Below are positions 48,712-60,546 of a stretch of 64,000 bases of DNA, piece by piece. Source of the stretch: Streptomyces avicenniae (GTDB taxonomy: Bacteria; Actinomycetota; Actinomycetes; Streptomycetales; Streptomycetaceae); the NCBI RefSeq assembly GCF_000719135.1, contig NZ_JOEK01000005.1, forward strand, positions 186,001 through 250,000, read 5' to 3'. The notes beneath the pieces were generated by a model. It searched no databases and was not told where the DNA came from. It saw only the letters and a program-made list of their open reading frames with translations. The position numbers and the translations under genes are program-made. Within the stretch, counting starts at the first letter, position 1. The number at the start of each line of letters is the position of its first letter.

Positions 48712-49620
48712 TCAGCCACGCAGCCCGCGCACCGCCAGGTCCAGCAGCGCGAAGACGAACAGCGCCATCCCCACGAACCCGTTCACCGCGAAGAACGCCC
48801 GGTTCAGCCGCGACAGGTCGTGCGGCTTCACGAGCGAGTGCTCGTAGACGAACGCCCCCGCCACGACCGCCAGCCCGATCCACAGGAACACCCCGCCGCC
48901 CGTCGCCGCCGCGTACCAGACGAACAGCGCCATCGTCACCGCGTGGCACGCCCCCGCCCCGTACAGCGCCCCCGCGACGCCGAAGCGCGCGGGCACCGAC
49001 CGCACGCCCTGCCCCCGGTCCGCCGCGACGTCCTGGCAGGCGTAGATCAGGTCGAAGCCGCCGATCCACAGCCCCACCGCCGCGCCCAGTATCACCGCGT
49101 CCCACGACCACGCGCCGGTCACCGCCAGCCAGCCGCCGACCGGCCCCATGGCCTGCGCCAGCCCGAGGATCGCGTGCGGGTAGTCCGTGAACCGCTTGCC
49201 GTACGGGTAGACGACCATCGGCACCACGGCGACGGGCGCCAGCACCAGGCACAGCGGGTTCAGCAGCGCCGCCGCGCCGAGGAAGACGACGAGCGCGACG
49301 GCCGCGCCCGTCCACGCCGTCCGCACGGACACCGCGCCGGTGACGAGTTCACGCCCGGCCGTCCGCGGGTTCCGCGCGTCGATCTCGCGGTCGATGATCC
49401 GGTTCGCCGCCATGGCGAACGTCCGCAGCCCCACCATCGCGACGGTGACGAGCAGCAGCGTGCCCCACTCGACGGTCTCGTCCCGCCCGTCCAGGAACAT
49501 CGCGGTGAGCGTCGCGATGTAGGCGAAGGGCAGCGCGAAGACCGAGTGCTCGATCATCACCAGCCGCAGGAACGCGCGGACCCGCCCCGCGTCGGGGGCG
49601 CCCGCCACAGTCGCCGTCAC
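48712..49620 (-). CDS. mqnP: UbiA-family prenyltransferase, menaquinone pathway
   Basis: A 302-residue polyprenyltransferase with about eight membrane helices. Both Asp-rich motifs are present: NRIIDREIDARNPRT near residue 70 (NxxxDxxxD) and DLIYACQDVAADR near residue 195. In Streptomyces the futalosine route needs a UbiA-type prenyltransferase (MqnP). It overlaps the UbiD-family decarboxylase gene by four bases (GTGA), which supports that role. GTG 49620 is the start. Confidence 0.88.
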   Translation of the reverse strand: MTATVAGAPDAGRVRAFLRLVMIEHSVFALPFAYIATLTAMFLDGRDETVEWGTLLLVTVAMVGLRTFAMAANRIIDREIDARNPRTAGRELVTGAVSVRTAWTGAAVALVVFLGAAALLNPLCLVLAPVAVVPMVVYPYGKRFTDYPHAILGLAQAMGPVGGWLAVTGAWSWDAVILGAAVGLWIGGFDLIYACQDVAADRGQGVRSVPARFGVAGALYGAGACHAVTMALFVWYAAATGGGVFLWIGLAVVAGAFVYEHSLVKPHDLSRLNRAFFAVNGFVGMALFVFALLDLAVRGLRG

Positions 49621-51068
49621 AGCCCGTACTCCTTCCACCGGCTGCTGACCCGCTCCGCCGTCCCCGGGTCGGGGACGATCATCCGCGGCCAGCCGCCGTC
49701 GCGCGTGTACCCCTCGCCCGGCCACTTCGCGGTCGCGTCGATCCCGGCCTTGCCGCCCCAGAACTGCTGGTACGAGGCGTGGTCGAGGTGATCGACGGGC
49801 CCTTCGGTGAGCAGCAGGTCGCGGCCGTAGTCCACGTTGCCGAGGGCGCGCCAGGCGACCTCGTGGAGGTCGTGGACGTCGCAGTCGGCGTCCACGACGA
49901 CGATCAGCTTCGTCAGGGACATCATGTGCGCGCCCCACACGGCCGACATGACCTTCTGGGCGTGTTTGGGGTATTTCTTGTCGATCGAGACGATCGCGCA
50001 GTTGTGGAAGCCACCGGCCTCGGGGAGGTGGTAGTCCACGATGTCGGGGATGATCACCTTCAGCAGCGGCAGGAAGAACCGCTCGGTGGCCCGCCCCAGC
50101 GGGCCGTCCTCGGTCGGCGGGCGGCCGACGACGATGGACTGGAACAGCGGCTTCTTCCGCATGGTGACGCAGTCGATGGTGAGGGCGGGGAACGGCTCCT
50201 GCGGCGTGTAGAAGCCGGTGTGGTCGCCGAACGGGCCCTCGGGCAGTTCCTGCCCCGGCTCCAGCCAGCCCTCCAGCACGACCTCGGCGTGCGCGGGCAC
50301 CTGGAGCGGGACCGTCACGCAGTCCACCATCTCCACGCGCCTGCCCTGCACGAACCCCGCGAACAGGTACTCGTCGATGTCGCCGGGCAGCGGCGCGGTG
50401 GCCGCGTACGTCACGGCGGGCGGGCAGCCGAAGGCGATGGCGACGGGCAGCCGCTCGCCGCGCCGCGCCGCGACCTGGTAGTGGTTGCGGCTGTCCTTGT
50501 GGATCTGCCAGTGCATGCCGATGGTGCGCCGGTCGTGGCGCTGGAGGCGGTAGAGGCCGAGGTTGCGGACGCCGGAGTCGGGGTCCTTGGTGTGGGTGAG
50601 GCCGAGGTTGAAGAACGCGCCGCCGTCCTCCGGCCAGGTGAACAGGGCGGGCAGCCGGGTGAGGTCCACCTCGTCGCCGCGCCGCACGATCTCCTGCACG
50701 GGCGCGTTCTTCACCTTCTTCGGCGGCACGTGCGCGACCGAGGCGAGCTTCCCGAACGCCTCGCGCACGCCGACGAAGCCGTGCGGCAGCTCCGGCTTGA
50801 GCAGCCCGGCGATCTTCTCGCCGATCTCCTGGTAGGAGGCGAGGCCGAGGGCCTTCAGCAGCCGCCGGTCCGTGCCGTACACGTTCATGGCGAGGGGGAG
50901 GTCGGAGCCCTTGACGTTCTCGAAGAGCAGGGCGGGGCCGCCCGCCTTGTTGACGCGGTCGGTGATCTCGCCCACTTCCAGGTGCGGATCGACCTCGGCC
51001 TTGACCCGCTTGAGGTCCCCGTCGCGTTCGAGGGCCTTCAGCAGGCCGCGCAGGTCGTCGTACGCCAT
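49617..51068 (-). CDS. UbiD-family menaquinone biosynthesis decarboxylase
   Basis: A 483-residue prenylated-FMN-dependent decarboxylase. It starts with YDDLRGLLKALERDGDLKRV and carries GGPALLFENVKGSDLPLAMN, IGMHWQIHKDSRNHYQVAAR (substrate and prFMN-binding block), PEGPFGDHTGFYTPQEPFPA (the catalytic Glu region) and VVDADCDVHDLHEVAWRALG. It decarboxylates the prenylated naphthoate in the futalosine route together with a UbiX-type flavin prenyltransferase, which is not in the window. Starts at ATG 51068 and is coupled to mqnP. Confidence 0.92.
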   Translation of the reverse strand: MAYDDLRGLLKALERDGDLKRVKAEVDPHLEVGEITDRVNKAGGPALLFENVKGSDLPLAMNVYGTDRRLLKALGLASYQEIGEKIAGLLKPELPHGFVGVREAFGKLASVAHVPPKKVKNAPVQEIVRRGDEVDLTRLPALFTWPEDGGAFFNLGLTHTKDPDSGVRNLGLYRLQRHDRRTIGMHWQIHKDSRNHYQVAARRGERLPVAIAFGCPPAVTYAATAPLPGDIDEYLFAGFVQGRRVEMVDCVTVPLQVPAHAEVVLEGWLEPGQELPEGPFGDHTGFYTPQEPFPALTIDCVTMRKKPLFQSIVVGRPPTEDGPLGRATERFFLPLLKVIIPDIVDYHLPEAGGFHNCAIVSIDKKYPKHAQKVMSAVWGAHMMSLTKLIVVVDADCDVHDLHEVAWRALGNVDYGRDLLLTEGPVDHLDHASYQQFWGGKAGIDATAKWPGEGYTRDGGWPRMIVPDPGTAERVSSRWKEYGL

Positions 51069-51156
51069 GCCGCTCAGTATTGCCGACGCATTACCCTGGT
51101 TGTGGTCAGGGGGCCCCACCCACCGGCCCCGGCCCACTTCACCCAGGGGGACTACC

Positions 51157-51567
51157 ATGCTCAGGGTGCTGTTGTTTCTGGTACCGCTAGCGCTGGCCAT
51201 CTACGCCCTGGTGGACTGCATCAGCTCCAAGGACGACGAGGTCAAGCACCTCCCTAAGCTGGTGTGGATCGCGCTGATCGCACTCGCGTGGGTCATCGGC
51301 CCCCTCGCCTGGATCCTGATCGGCCGCAGGCGTGGCGTCTCCGCGCGCAGGCGCGGTGGCGTGCAGTGGGTGGCCCCCGACGACAACCCGGAGTTCCTGC
51401 GCTCCCTCGGGGACGACTCCGCGTCCGATCCCGCCGCACGGCGTGACGAGGCGGAGCAGGACCGCGAGATGCTGGAGACGTGGGAGGAGGACCTGCGACG
51501 CCGCGAGGACGAGCTGCGGCAGCGGGACGACACCGACGACGACAACCCGGCGGGCGGCAAGGGCTGA
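51157..51567 (+). CDS. PLDc N-terminal-type membrane protein
   Basis: A 136-residue protein with two N-terminal membrane segments (VLLFLVPLALAIYALVDCIS and LVWIALIALAWVIGPLAWIL), the PLD_N pattern, ending in GRRRGVSARRR. The cytoplasmic tail is strongly charged, RRDEAEQDREMLETWEEDLR, and probably forms a coiled coil. Common next to the ccsB/resB genes in Streptomyces; function unknown. Confidence 0.85.
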   Translation: MLRVLLFLVPLALAIYALVDCISSKDDEVKHLPKLVWIALIALAWVIGPLAWILIGRRRGVSARRRGGVQWVAPDDNPEFLRSLGDDSASDPAARRDEAEQDREMLETWEEDLRRREDELRQRDDTDDDNPAGGKG

Positions 51568-51587
51568 GCCCCTCCCCCGTCCACGAC

Positions 51588-51632
51588 CACGAGGAACGGC
51601 CCCCTGCCACGCGGCGGGGGCCGTTCCTCGTG
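51588..51632. terminator. Bidirectional hairpin terminator
   Basis: A perfect 17-bp stem (51588-51604 with 51616-51632, 11-nt loop) between the convergent PLD_N protein gene and ccsB. Confidence 0.85.
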
Positions 51633-51647
51633 CGTGCGCCGTGCGGC

Positions 51648-52750
51648 TCAGACGCCGCCGTAGCCGTGGAGGCTGTCGAAGAAGATGTTCACGCCGAAGT
51701 AGTTGATCAGGAAGCAGATCACGCCCGCGATCGCCAGGTACGCGGCGCGCCGCCCCTTCCAGCCCGCCGTGGCCCGCGCGTGGAGGTACGCGGCGTAGGC
51801 GACCCAGGTGATGAACGCCCAGGTCTCCTTCGGGTCCCAGGCCCAGTAGCGGCCCCAGGCGGTCTCGGCCCAGATGGCGCCCGCGACGATGGTGAACGTC
51901 CACACGGGGAAGACGGCCGCGTTGATCCGGTAGCTGAACCGGTCCAGGGTCAGGGAGGACGGCAGCCGCTCCATGACGGAGGTGGCCAGCCGCCCCGGCT
52001 GCCCGCCCGTGGCGAGCTTCGTCTCGTACCGGTCGCGGAACAGGTAGAGGACGGCGCTGATGGCGCCGAGGTAGAACAGGCCGCCGCAGACGATGGCCAG
52101 CGGCACGTGGATCCACATCCACACGGAGTCGAGCGCGGGCACCAGCTGCGTCTGCTCGTTGTAGAGCACGGTGACGGCGAGGCCGAGGTCGAGCAGCACG
52201 GTGGTGACCAGCGGCAGGCCGAGCCAGCGGACCGGGGTGCGGGCGGCGAGGAAGCCGAGGTACCCGGCGATGCCGACGACGGCGAGCGCCACGGAGAACT
52301 CGTACATGTTGCCCCACGGCCCGCGCCCCACGGCCACGGCCCGTGTGATCACGGCCCCGAGGTGCAGCAGGAACGCGAGGACCGTCAGCGAGACGGCGAT
52401 GCGCCCGTACGTGTCGCCCTGCTCGTCCTCGCCCGCCGCGCCTGGCCCGTCGGGGACGGCGTCGCGCGCCGGTGTCGTGGAGCGGCTGACGATCCTGGGC
52501 CGCTCCAGCACGCTCGTGCCACCGGCCTCGCGGACCGTGACGGCGGGGCGCTGCGCGGGCACGGCGGCCTCGGCGTCGTCCTGCCCGGCGCGCTCGGCGG
52601 TGAGGGCCGTCGCCGTTCTCGCCACCTTGCTGCGGCTGCCGAGGATCCACTCGGCCGTGTAGGCGAGGAACGTCAGGGCGTACACGGCCATGGCCGCGTA
52701 GACCAGCGTGTTGCTGAGGTCGGCCAGCCCTTCGTTGGCGGCGGCGAGAG

Positions 52751-52754
<4 letters not shown>
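51648..52754 (-). CDS. ccsB: Cytochrome c biogenesis protein CcsB (system II)
   Basis: A 368-residue membrane protein. Helices include YAAMAVYALTFLAYTAEWIL; then comes a 60-residue charged loop, the WGNMYEF motif near residue 145, and the Trp-rich heme-binding motif WGRYWAWDPKETW near residue 310. CcsB with ResB exports heme and attaches it to apocytochrome c outside the membrane. It overlaps resB by four bases and is the last gene of resA-ccdA-resB-ccsB. Confidence 0.95.
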
Positions 52755-54559
<1,805 letters not shown>

Positions 54560-54564
54560 GGCGG

Positions 54565-55308
54565 TCAGACCCCTGGGGTGAAGTTGCTGGTCCAGTAGCG
54601 CAGTTCTGACGTCACGTCGTTCCAGATCCCGGTGACGAGCAGCAGCCCTGTGACGATGAGCATGCCGCCGCCGATCCGCATCACCCACACGTAGTGCTTC
54701 TTGATCCAGGTGAAGGCGCCGAGCGCCCGGCGGAAGGCGAGCGCGGTGAGGATGAACGGCAGTCCGAGGCCGACGCAGTAGGCGAACGTGAGCAGCGCGC
54801 CGCGCTCTGCCGTGCCCTGCTGGAGGGCGAGGAACTGGACGCTGCTGAGCGTCGGCCCGATGCAGGGCGTCCAGCCGATGCCGAAGACGACGCCGAGCAT
54901 CGGCGCGCCCGCGAGCCCTATCGACGGCCTGCGGTGGAGGCGGAACTCGCGCTGTCCGAGGCGCGGCAGGACGCCCATGAAGATGATGCCGAGCACGATC
55001 GTCAGGGCGCCGAAGATCTGCTGGAGCCCGGTCTGGTGGCGCAGCAGGTTGCGGCTGAACTCGCCGAACAGGGCGCCCGAGGAGATGTAGACGGCGGAGA
55101 AGCCGAGGACGAAGAGCGAGGCGCCCGCGACCATCCGGCCGCGCTTGGCGTTCTCCAGGTCGGCGCCGCCGACGCCCGTCACGTAGGAGAGGTAGCCGGG
55201 CACGAGCGGGAGGACGCAGGGTGAGAAGAACGACACCAGGCCGCCGAACGCCGCCAGGGGGATCGCCAGGAGCAGCGCGCCGGTGACGATGGTCTCGTTC
55301 GGGTCCAT
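54565..55308 (-). CDS. ccdA: Thiol-disulfide interchange membrane protein CcdA
   Basis: A 247-residue protein with six membrane helices. The two redox Cys lie in FFSPCVLPLVPGYLSYVTG (helix 1) and IGWTPCIGPTLSSVQFL (helix 4), the conserved pair of CcdA. It passes electrons from cytoplasmic thioredoxin to ResA-type proteins that reduce apocytochrome c. Six bases from resA on one side and six from resB on the other. Confidence 0.95.
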   Translation of the reverse strand: MDPNETIVTGALLLAIPLAAFGGLVSFFSPCVLPLVPGYLSYVTGVGGADLENAKRGRMVAGASLFVLGFSAVYISSGALFGEFSRNLLRHQTGLQQIFGALTIVLGIIFMGVLPRLGQREFRLHRRPSIGLAGAPMLGVVFGIGWTPCIGPTLSSVQFLALQQGTAERGALLTFAYCVGLGLPFILTALAFRRALGAFTWIKKHYVWVMRIGGGMLIVTGLLLVTGIWNDVTSELRYWTSNFTPGV

Positions 55309-55314
55309 GGCCGG

Positions 55315-55905
55315 TCAGCCCTCGGCGATGATCGGGTCGAGCGCGTCGCGCAGTTCCTGCTCGGTGAGGGCCTTCAGCGCGCGGACGGCGATGCGGCCCT
55401 CGCGGTCCACGATGAGGGTGGACGGGACGCCCTGCGGGTTGAGGCTGCCCTCTGGGAAGTCGAGGAGGATCTGGCCGTCCGGGTCGTACAGGCTCGGGTA
55501 GGGCACGTCGAACCGTTCCTCGAAGGCGTTGGCCTGGTCCTTGGAGCGGTCCTGGAGGTTGAGCCCGACGAACGAGACGCCTTGGTCCGCGGTGTCGTTG
55601 GCGACGCTCACGAGGTGCGGCATCTCGGCGCGGCAGGGGGCGCACCAGGAGCCCCACACGTTCAGCACGAGGACGTCGCCCCGGTAGTCGGCGAGGTCGA
55701 GCTGATCGCCGTCCACGGTCTCGCCGCCGATGTCCGGCAGTTCCTGCCGGTCGGACTCGGCGACCTGGATGACCTCGCCCGTGCCGTGGACGATGTTGGT
55801 GTTGTCACCGGAGGAACCCGCCTGCTCGCCCGTGCAGGCCGTGAGCGTCAGCGCACCGGCCGCGAGACCGGCGGCGCCCATGGCCAGGGACCGGAACTGG
55901 ATCAT
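55315..55905 (-). CDS. resA: Membrane-tethered thioredoxin ResA/TlpA
   Basis: A 196-residue lipoprotein. Signal peptide with lipobox TLTACTGEQ, then a thioredoxin-fold domain with active site VWGSWCAPCRAEMPHL and the cis-Pro region NPQGVPSTLIVDREGRI. It keeps the CXXCH motif of apocytochrome c reduced, receiving electrons from CcdA. First gene of the cytochrome c operon. Confidence 0.94.
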   Translation of the reverse strand: MIQFRSLAMGAAGLAAGALTLTACTGEQAGSSGDNTNIVHGTGEVIQVAESDRQELPDIGGETVDGDQLDLADYRGDVLVLNVWGSWCAPCRAEMPHLVSVANDTADQGVSFVGLNLQDRSKDQANAFEERFDVPYPSLYDPDGQILLDFPEGSLNPQGVPSTLIVDREGRIAVRALKALTEQELRDALDPIIAEG

Positions 55906-56007
55906 GTGAAAAGTTTCCCATGCGGGGACGGGCGATCTTTGGCGCCCCCCTTGTCCGGATGTTTGCCCAGGTGGGAGGGGCTGTCCGAGAGGTCGGGCCA
56001 GGGCGCG

Positions 56008-56781
56008 TCAGGCGCCGAAGCCCTTGGCCCCCTTGACGGGGCGCGCTCCGGCCCTTAGGTGGGCGGGCAGCAGGTCGGCGGCCGGCTCCGCGTAGGTGAC
56101 GGCGACGAGGTCGTCGCCCTCGAAGAGGAAGCTGGTCAGCGAGGCGAGGGTGCACTCGCGGGAGCGCGGGTCGTGCCACAGCTTGCGGTGCTCGACCTGG
56201 CAGCGCAGCACCCACACGGGCAGCTGGTGGCTGACGAGGACGGCCTCGTGGCCGCGCGCCGCGTCGCGGGCGGCGTCGAGCGCGTCACGCATCCGGGCGG
56301 CCTGCTGGACGTACGGCTCGCCCCAGGAGGGGCGGAAGGGGTTGCGGAGGTGGCGCCAGTTGCCGGGGCGGCGCAGGGCGCCGTCGCCGACGCCGAAGGT
56401 CTTGCCCTGGAAGACGTTGGCCGCCTCGACGAGCCGCGCGTCGGTGCCGACCGGCAGGTCGTGGGCCGCCGCGATGGGGGCGGCGGTCTCCTGCGCGCGT
56501 TCCAGGGGGGAGGCGACGACGACGGTGATGTCGCGGCCGGTGAGGTGCTGCGCGACGCGCTCGGCCATCCGTACGCCGAGGGCGGAGAGGTGGAAGCCGG
56601 GGAGGCGCCCGTAGAGGACGCCGGTCGGATTCTCCACCTCGCCGTGGCGCATGACGTGGACGACGGTGCGCTCACGCACCGCGCTCTCCGGCGCCGTGCT
56701 CTCCGGTGCCGCCTGGTCTTCCGCTGTGGGCTCTTCTGCTGTGCTCATCTGTTCGTCCGGTATTCCGTTCTCGTTCCGCAC
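56008..56781 (-). CDS. Histidine phosphatase family protein
   Basis: A 257-residue phosphoglycerate-mutase-like phosphatase. RHG motif VVHVMRHGEVENPTGVLYGR near residue 45, PLERAQETAAPIAAAHDL as the second Arg region, the catalytic Glu in LVEAANVFQGKT, and the second His in AVLVSHQLPVWVLRCQ. GTG 56781 follows GCGGAGGACG; the ATG at 56748 is possible. The gene lies between hemL and resA as in most Streptomyces. Substrate unknown. Confidence 0.9.
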   Translation of the reverse strand: MRNENGIPDEQMSTAEEPTAEDQAAPESTAPESAVRERTVVHVMRHGEVENPTGVLYGRLPGFHLSALGVRMAERVAQHLTGRDITVVVASPLERAQETAAPIAAAHDLPVGTDARLVEAANVFQGKTFGVGDGALRRPGNWRHLRNPFRPSWGEPYVQQAARMRDALDAARDAARGHEAVLVSHQLPVWVLRCQVEHRKLWHDPRSRECTLASLTSFLFEGDDLVAVTYAEPAADLLPAHLRAGARPVKGAKGFGA

Positions 56782-56794
56782 CGTCGTCCTCCGC

Positions 56795-58108
56795 TCACAC
56801 CTCTGCGGCGGCTCGCGCGGCGGCGGGCAGCGCGGCGGCGACGCGCTCCATCGCCTGCCCGTCGTGCGCCGTCGAGACGAACCACGCCTCGAACGCGGAC
56901 GGCGGCAGGTACACGCCCTGTTCCAGCATCGTGTGGAAGAAGGCCGTGTAGCGGTCGGTGCGCTGGGCCTTCGCCCCCTCGAAGTCGGTGACGGGCGCGT
57001 CGGAGAAGAAGACGGAGAACATGTTGCCCGCCGCCGACACGACGTGCGGCACGCCCTCCTTGGTGAGCGCCGCGCCCGCGAGGCCGCGCAGTTCCGCTGC
57101 GGTGGCGTCGAGCCGCGCGTACGCCGCGTCGTCGAGCAGCCGCAGCTGCGCGAGCCCGGCGGCGGTGGCCACCGGGTTCCCCGACAGCGTGCCCGCCTGG
57201 TAGACCGGCCCCTCGGGCGCGAGCCTGGCCATGACGTCCGCCCGGCCGCCGAACGCCGCCGCGGGGAAGCCGCCGCCCATCACCTTGCCGAACGTCATCA
57301 GGTCGGGGACGACGCCCTCGACGCCGAACCAGCCCGCGCGGCTCTGCCGGAACCCCGTCATCACCTCGTCGGAGACGAGCAGCGCGCCCTCGGCCGCGCA
57401 CAGGTCCTTCAGCCCCTGGTTGAAGCCGGGCAGCGGCGGGACGACGCCCATGTTCCCCGGCACCGCCTCGGTGATCACGCAGGCGATCTCCCCGGGGTGC
57501 GCGGCGAAGGCCGCCCGCACGGCGTCGAGGTCGTTGTACGGCAGCACGACCGTCTCCCCCGCCTGCGCGCCGGTGACGCCGGGCGTGTCCGGGAGGGCGA
57601 ACGTCGCGGCGCCGGAACCGGCCGAGGCGAGCAGCGCGTCCACGTGCCCGTGGTAGCAGCCCGCGAACTTGACGACCTTGGCCCGCCCGGTGAACCCACG
57701 TGCGAGCCGGATCGCCGACATGGTCGCCTCGGTGCCCGAGGAGACGAGCCTGACCTTCTCCACGGGCGTCACCCGGGCGGTGATCTCCTCGGCCAGCTCG
57801 ACCTCGCCGACGGTGGGCGTGCCGAAGGACGTGCCCCGTCCGACGGCCTCCCGTACGGCGGCCAGGACCTCGGGGTGGGAGTGGCCGAGAATCATCGGCC
57901 CCCAGGAGCAGACGAGGTCCACGTACTCGTGTCCGTCCGCGTCCGTGAGGTAGGGACCGGCACCCGACGCCATGAACCGGGGCGTACCGCCCACCGCCCC
58001 GAAGGCGCGGACCGGCGAATTCACGCCGCCCGGCGTCACGGCGGAGGCGCGGGCGAACAGCGTCTGCGAGACTGGGGCTTCTGCGTAGGATGGCGTCACG
58101 CGATCCAT
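56795..58108 (-). CDS. hemL: Glutamate-1-semialdehyde 2,1-aminomutase
   Basis: A 437-residue PLP enzyme of the C5 heme pathway, converting glutamate-1-semialdehyde to 5-aminolevulinate. It opens with [20 protein letters not shown], has [20 protein letters not shown] as the cofactor phosphate-binding block, [20 protein letters not shown], and the Schiff-base Lys in [20 protein letters not shown]. Complete and of normal length. It is 13 bases upstream of the histidine phosphatase gene, and probably co-transcribed with it. Confidence 0.97.
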   Translation of the reverse strand: MDRVTPSYAEAPVSQTLFARASAVTPGGVNSPVRAFGAVGGTPRFMASGAGPYLTDADGHEYVDLVCSWGPMILGHSHPEVLAAVREAVGRGTSFGTPTVGEVELAEEITARVTPVEKVRLVSSGTEATMSAIRLARGFTGRAKVVKFAGCYHGHVDALLASAGSGAATFALPDTPGVTGAQAGETVVLPYNDLDAVRAAFAAHPGEIACVITEAVPGNMGVVPPLPGFNQGLKDLCAAEGALLVSDEVMTGFRQSRAGWFGVEGVVPDLMTFGKVMGGGFPAAAFGGRADVMARLAPEGPVYQAGTLSGNPVATAAGLAQLRLLDDAAYARLDATAAELRGLAGAALTKEGVPHVVSAAGNMFSVFFSDAPVTDFEGAKAQRTDRYTAFFHTMLEQGVYLPPSAFEAWFVSTAHDGQAMERVAAALPAAARAAAEV

Positions 58109-58225
58109 GGTGACAGAGCCGCGTACAGGTCCGTCTCAGGGCGTTTCGCCGCGGTCTGACGGGGGAGGTCTTCCGAAACGATGATCGGGTCGCGCGGCGG
58201 GGGTCGCGAGTAGTCAGGTGGTGAC

Positions 58226-58810
58226 ATGCAGCGCGGTGGCGAAGTGGGCGAGGGAACCGGGGACCTGGGGCCGGAGCCTGCCGGACCGCGCGCGCGGGGC
58301 CGCCGGGGCCGTCATCGCCGCAAGGCCGCGGACGGCGCCACGGGCGAGTTCGAGCTGCGGGGCCGGAGCGCGCGGATGTCCGTGACCTACAAGTACTTCG
58401 GCGCCCCTGACGGCGCGACCGCCGCGCGCGTGCCGCTGTCGATGCGGCCGGAGGAACTGGGCGGCGACGAGCTGGGCCAGGGCATGTTCACCCGCATCAA
58501 GCCCGAGACGATGGCCGCCATGGTCCTCACCGGCATCGAGGGCATCCCGCTGCACCGCGTCCCCCCGCTGGAACTGGTCGTGCTGCACCCCGACTACGCG
58601 GTCGTGAAATTGCCCACAACGGCGGTTGACCCCCTGCGCGGCATCGGCGACGAGACGGTCGGCGCCGCGGCGTTCATCTGGTCCACGGTCCCCGACCGCA
58701 GCGGCCCCAGCGACGCGTTCGGCGTCTACCGGCTCCTCAACGAGTGGCAGGACTTCTCCCGGCGGCTGCACGAGGCCGGGCACCAGCCGTACTGCCTGGT
58801 CTGGCCCTGA
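58226..58810 (+). CDS. Conserved actinobacterial hypothetical protein
   Basis: A 194-residue protein. The conserved part begins at residue 51 (MSVTYKYFGAPDG) and includes MFTRIKPETMAAMVLTGIEG, LHRVPPLELVVLHPDYAVVK and LLNEWQDFSRRLHEAGHQPY, ending in CLVWP. The first 50 residues are basic and low-complexity, so translation may really begin at ATG 58376. Divergent from hemL. No known function; conserved in Streptomyces. Confidence 0.8.
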   Translation: MQRGGEVGEGTGDLGPEPAGPRARGRRGRHRRKAADGATGEFELRGRSARMSVTYKYFGAPDGATAARVPLSMRPEELGGDELGQGMFTRIKPETMAAMVLTGIEGIPLHRVPPLELVVLHPDYAVVKLPTTAVDPLRGIGDETVGAAAFIWSTVPDRSGPSDAFGVYRLLNEWQDFSRRLHEAGHQPYCLVWP

Positions 58811-58862
58811 CGCCATGCGGTAGACATGGTGGCCCTGCCGATGCGACCGAGGGGGGCGACCG

Positions 58863-59549
58863 GTGCAGCGCGCCGCGACCATCACGAAGGCGGTCCTCGC
58901 GGGCCTGACGGCCGTGGGCCTCGCCGCGTGCTCGCCCGGCCTCGGCGGTGACGAGACGCCGGAGAGCGGCGACGCGCCCGCCGCCTCCACCGCCCCCGAG
59001 CCCGCCCCCGGACGGTTCACCGGCCTGCCCGAGCCCTGCGGCGCCGTGCCGCCCGAGACGCTCCGCGAGCTGCTGCCCGGCGGCGCCGAGGAGGACTACG
59101 CGGGCCGCAGCCGCGTGACGTACGACACGGGCCGCCGCGTCGGCTGCTCCTGGGGGACGGCGGACGGCGCCGAGACGTACCGGCTGACGGTGGACCTCCT
59201 GCGCGTCGTCTCCTACGACCCCGCCGTCAGCGACGAGGCCCAGGCCGAGGAGGACTTCGGGGAACGCGCCGCCGACGCGGGCGTCCCCGCGCAGCCCCCG
59301 GCGGACGGCGCGACCGGGCCGCGGATGCTCGACGGCGTCGGCCAGGCCGCGTTCCTCGACGACCGGCTGATCGCGTCAGACGGCGGCCCGGCGCGCGAGA
59401 TCGATCTGACCTTCAGGACCGCGAACGTTATCGTCGCTGTGAAGTACGCCGTCGCGACGAGCACACCGGACGCCGTGCCGGAGAGCGGGCTGCTCCAGCA
59501 GCGCGCCGGTGGCGTCGCCCGGCGGCTCGCCGAGGGCCTCGACGCCTGA
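58863..59549 (+). CDS. DUF3558 lipoprotein, first copy
   Basis: A 228-residue lipoprotein with signal sequence ending in lipobox LAACSPGL and a low-complexity Ala/Pro/Glu linker. The DUF3558 pattern is seen in RFTGLPEPCGAVPPETLREL, VGCSWGTADGAETYRLTVDL (paired Cys) and VIVAVKYAV. Starts at GTG. Tandem with a second copy; function unknown. Confidence 0.85.
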   Translation: MQRAATITKAVLAGLTAVGLAACSPGLGGDETPESGDAPAASTAPEPAPGRFTGLPEPCGAVPPETLRELLPGGAEEDYAGRSRVTYDTGRRVGCSWGTADGAETYRLTVDLLRVVSYDPAVSDEAQAEEDFGERAADAGVPAQPPADGATGPRMLDGVGQAAFLDDRLIASDGGPAREIDLTFRTANVIVAVKYAVATSTPDAVPESGLLQQRAGGVARRLAEGLDA

Positions 59550-59616
59550 CGCGTCACGTCCGGCGGCCCGCCGCCGCGGACCGGCCCGCCACCGAACCAC
59601 AGGAGCGAGACACCTC

Positions 59617-60420
59617 ATGGACCGAAACCCCAAGCGCCGCGCCGCGCGGGCGATGGCCTGGGCCGCCGTGCCCGTGCTGCTGGCCGCCGGCTGTTCCTCG
59701 GACGCGTCAGAACCGGACGACGACGCGGGCGCCGAGACCTCGGCCGAGGCGGCGCCGACGCCGGAGCCGGTCAGGTTCACCACGCTGCCCGAGTCCTGCG
59801 CGACGGTCAGGGAGAGCACCGTCGAGGAGTTCGTGCCGGAGGCGGACCCGGTGGCGGGTCAGACGCTCACCTCCTCCGACGTCACCAGCTCGGCGACCTG
59901 CCTGTGGAACGGCCTCGACGGCTACCAGTACCGCTCGCTGACGGTCGCGCTGCGGCGCTACGACTCCGACCTCGCCATCGGCAGCGGCGACGAGCGCGCC
60001 GCCGGGTACGCGGAGCAGGTCGTCGAGGAGATCACCGGCGACGACGCCAACCAGGACGTGGACGCGGGCCCGCTGGACGAGACGGGCGAGGAGGCCACCT
60101 CCCTCGCCTGGACCGTCACCAAGACGGACGACGACCAGGAGCAGGACTACCGGCAGCACCGCGTCGTCGCGCGCCTCGGCAACGTCGTCGTGACCGTGGA
60201 CTACAACGGCGCGGGCCTGGAGGGCGACGACATGCCGGGCGCCGACGGCATCGCCTCGGGCGCGATCGCGGTGGCGCGCGAGGCCGTGGCGGCGCTGGAC
60301 GCCTCGGGCGACGGGACGGGCGCGGAGGCCGAAGGCGGCGACGACACGTCCGGCGGCGACGAGCCGCCGGGCAACGAGCAGGACGCCCCCGCCGAGGACG
60401 GTGGCGGCGACAACGGGTGA
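59617..60420 (+). CDS. DUF3558-like lipoprotein, second copy
   Basis: A 267-residue lipoprotein with lipobox LLAAGCSSDA. The core repeats the pattern of the first copy: RFTTLPESCATVRESTVEEF, ATCLWNGLDGYQYRSLTVAL, then VVVTVDYNG. A highly acidic Gly/Glu/Asp-rich tail of about 35 residues ends the protein. ATG 59617 follows AGGAGCGAGA. Together with its neighbour it looks like a diverged tandem duplication. Confidence 0.85.
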   Translation: MDRNPKRRAARAMAWAAVPVLLAAGCSSDASEPDDDAGAETSAEAAPTPEPVRFTTLPESCATVRESTVEEFVPEADPVAGQTLTSSDVTSSATCLWNGLDGYQYRSLTVALRRYDSDLAIGSGDERAAGYAEQVVEEITGDDANQDVDAGPLDETGEEATSLAWTVTKTDDDQEQDYRQHRVVARLGNVVVTVDYNGAGLEGDDMPGADGIASGAIAVAREAVAALDASGDGTGAEAEGGDDTSGGDEPPGNEQDAPAEDGGGDNG

Positions 60421-60546
60421 CGCCCTGGCCCGAATTCGCTCAGATGTGCGGATGCGCCGCCGCTCCCTCTTGACGCATGTGCCAGTCTGGCGGCCGGAGT
60501 TCGCTCCGGTCGTTCAGACGCCCATTCGACTCGGGAGGGACCGCGG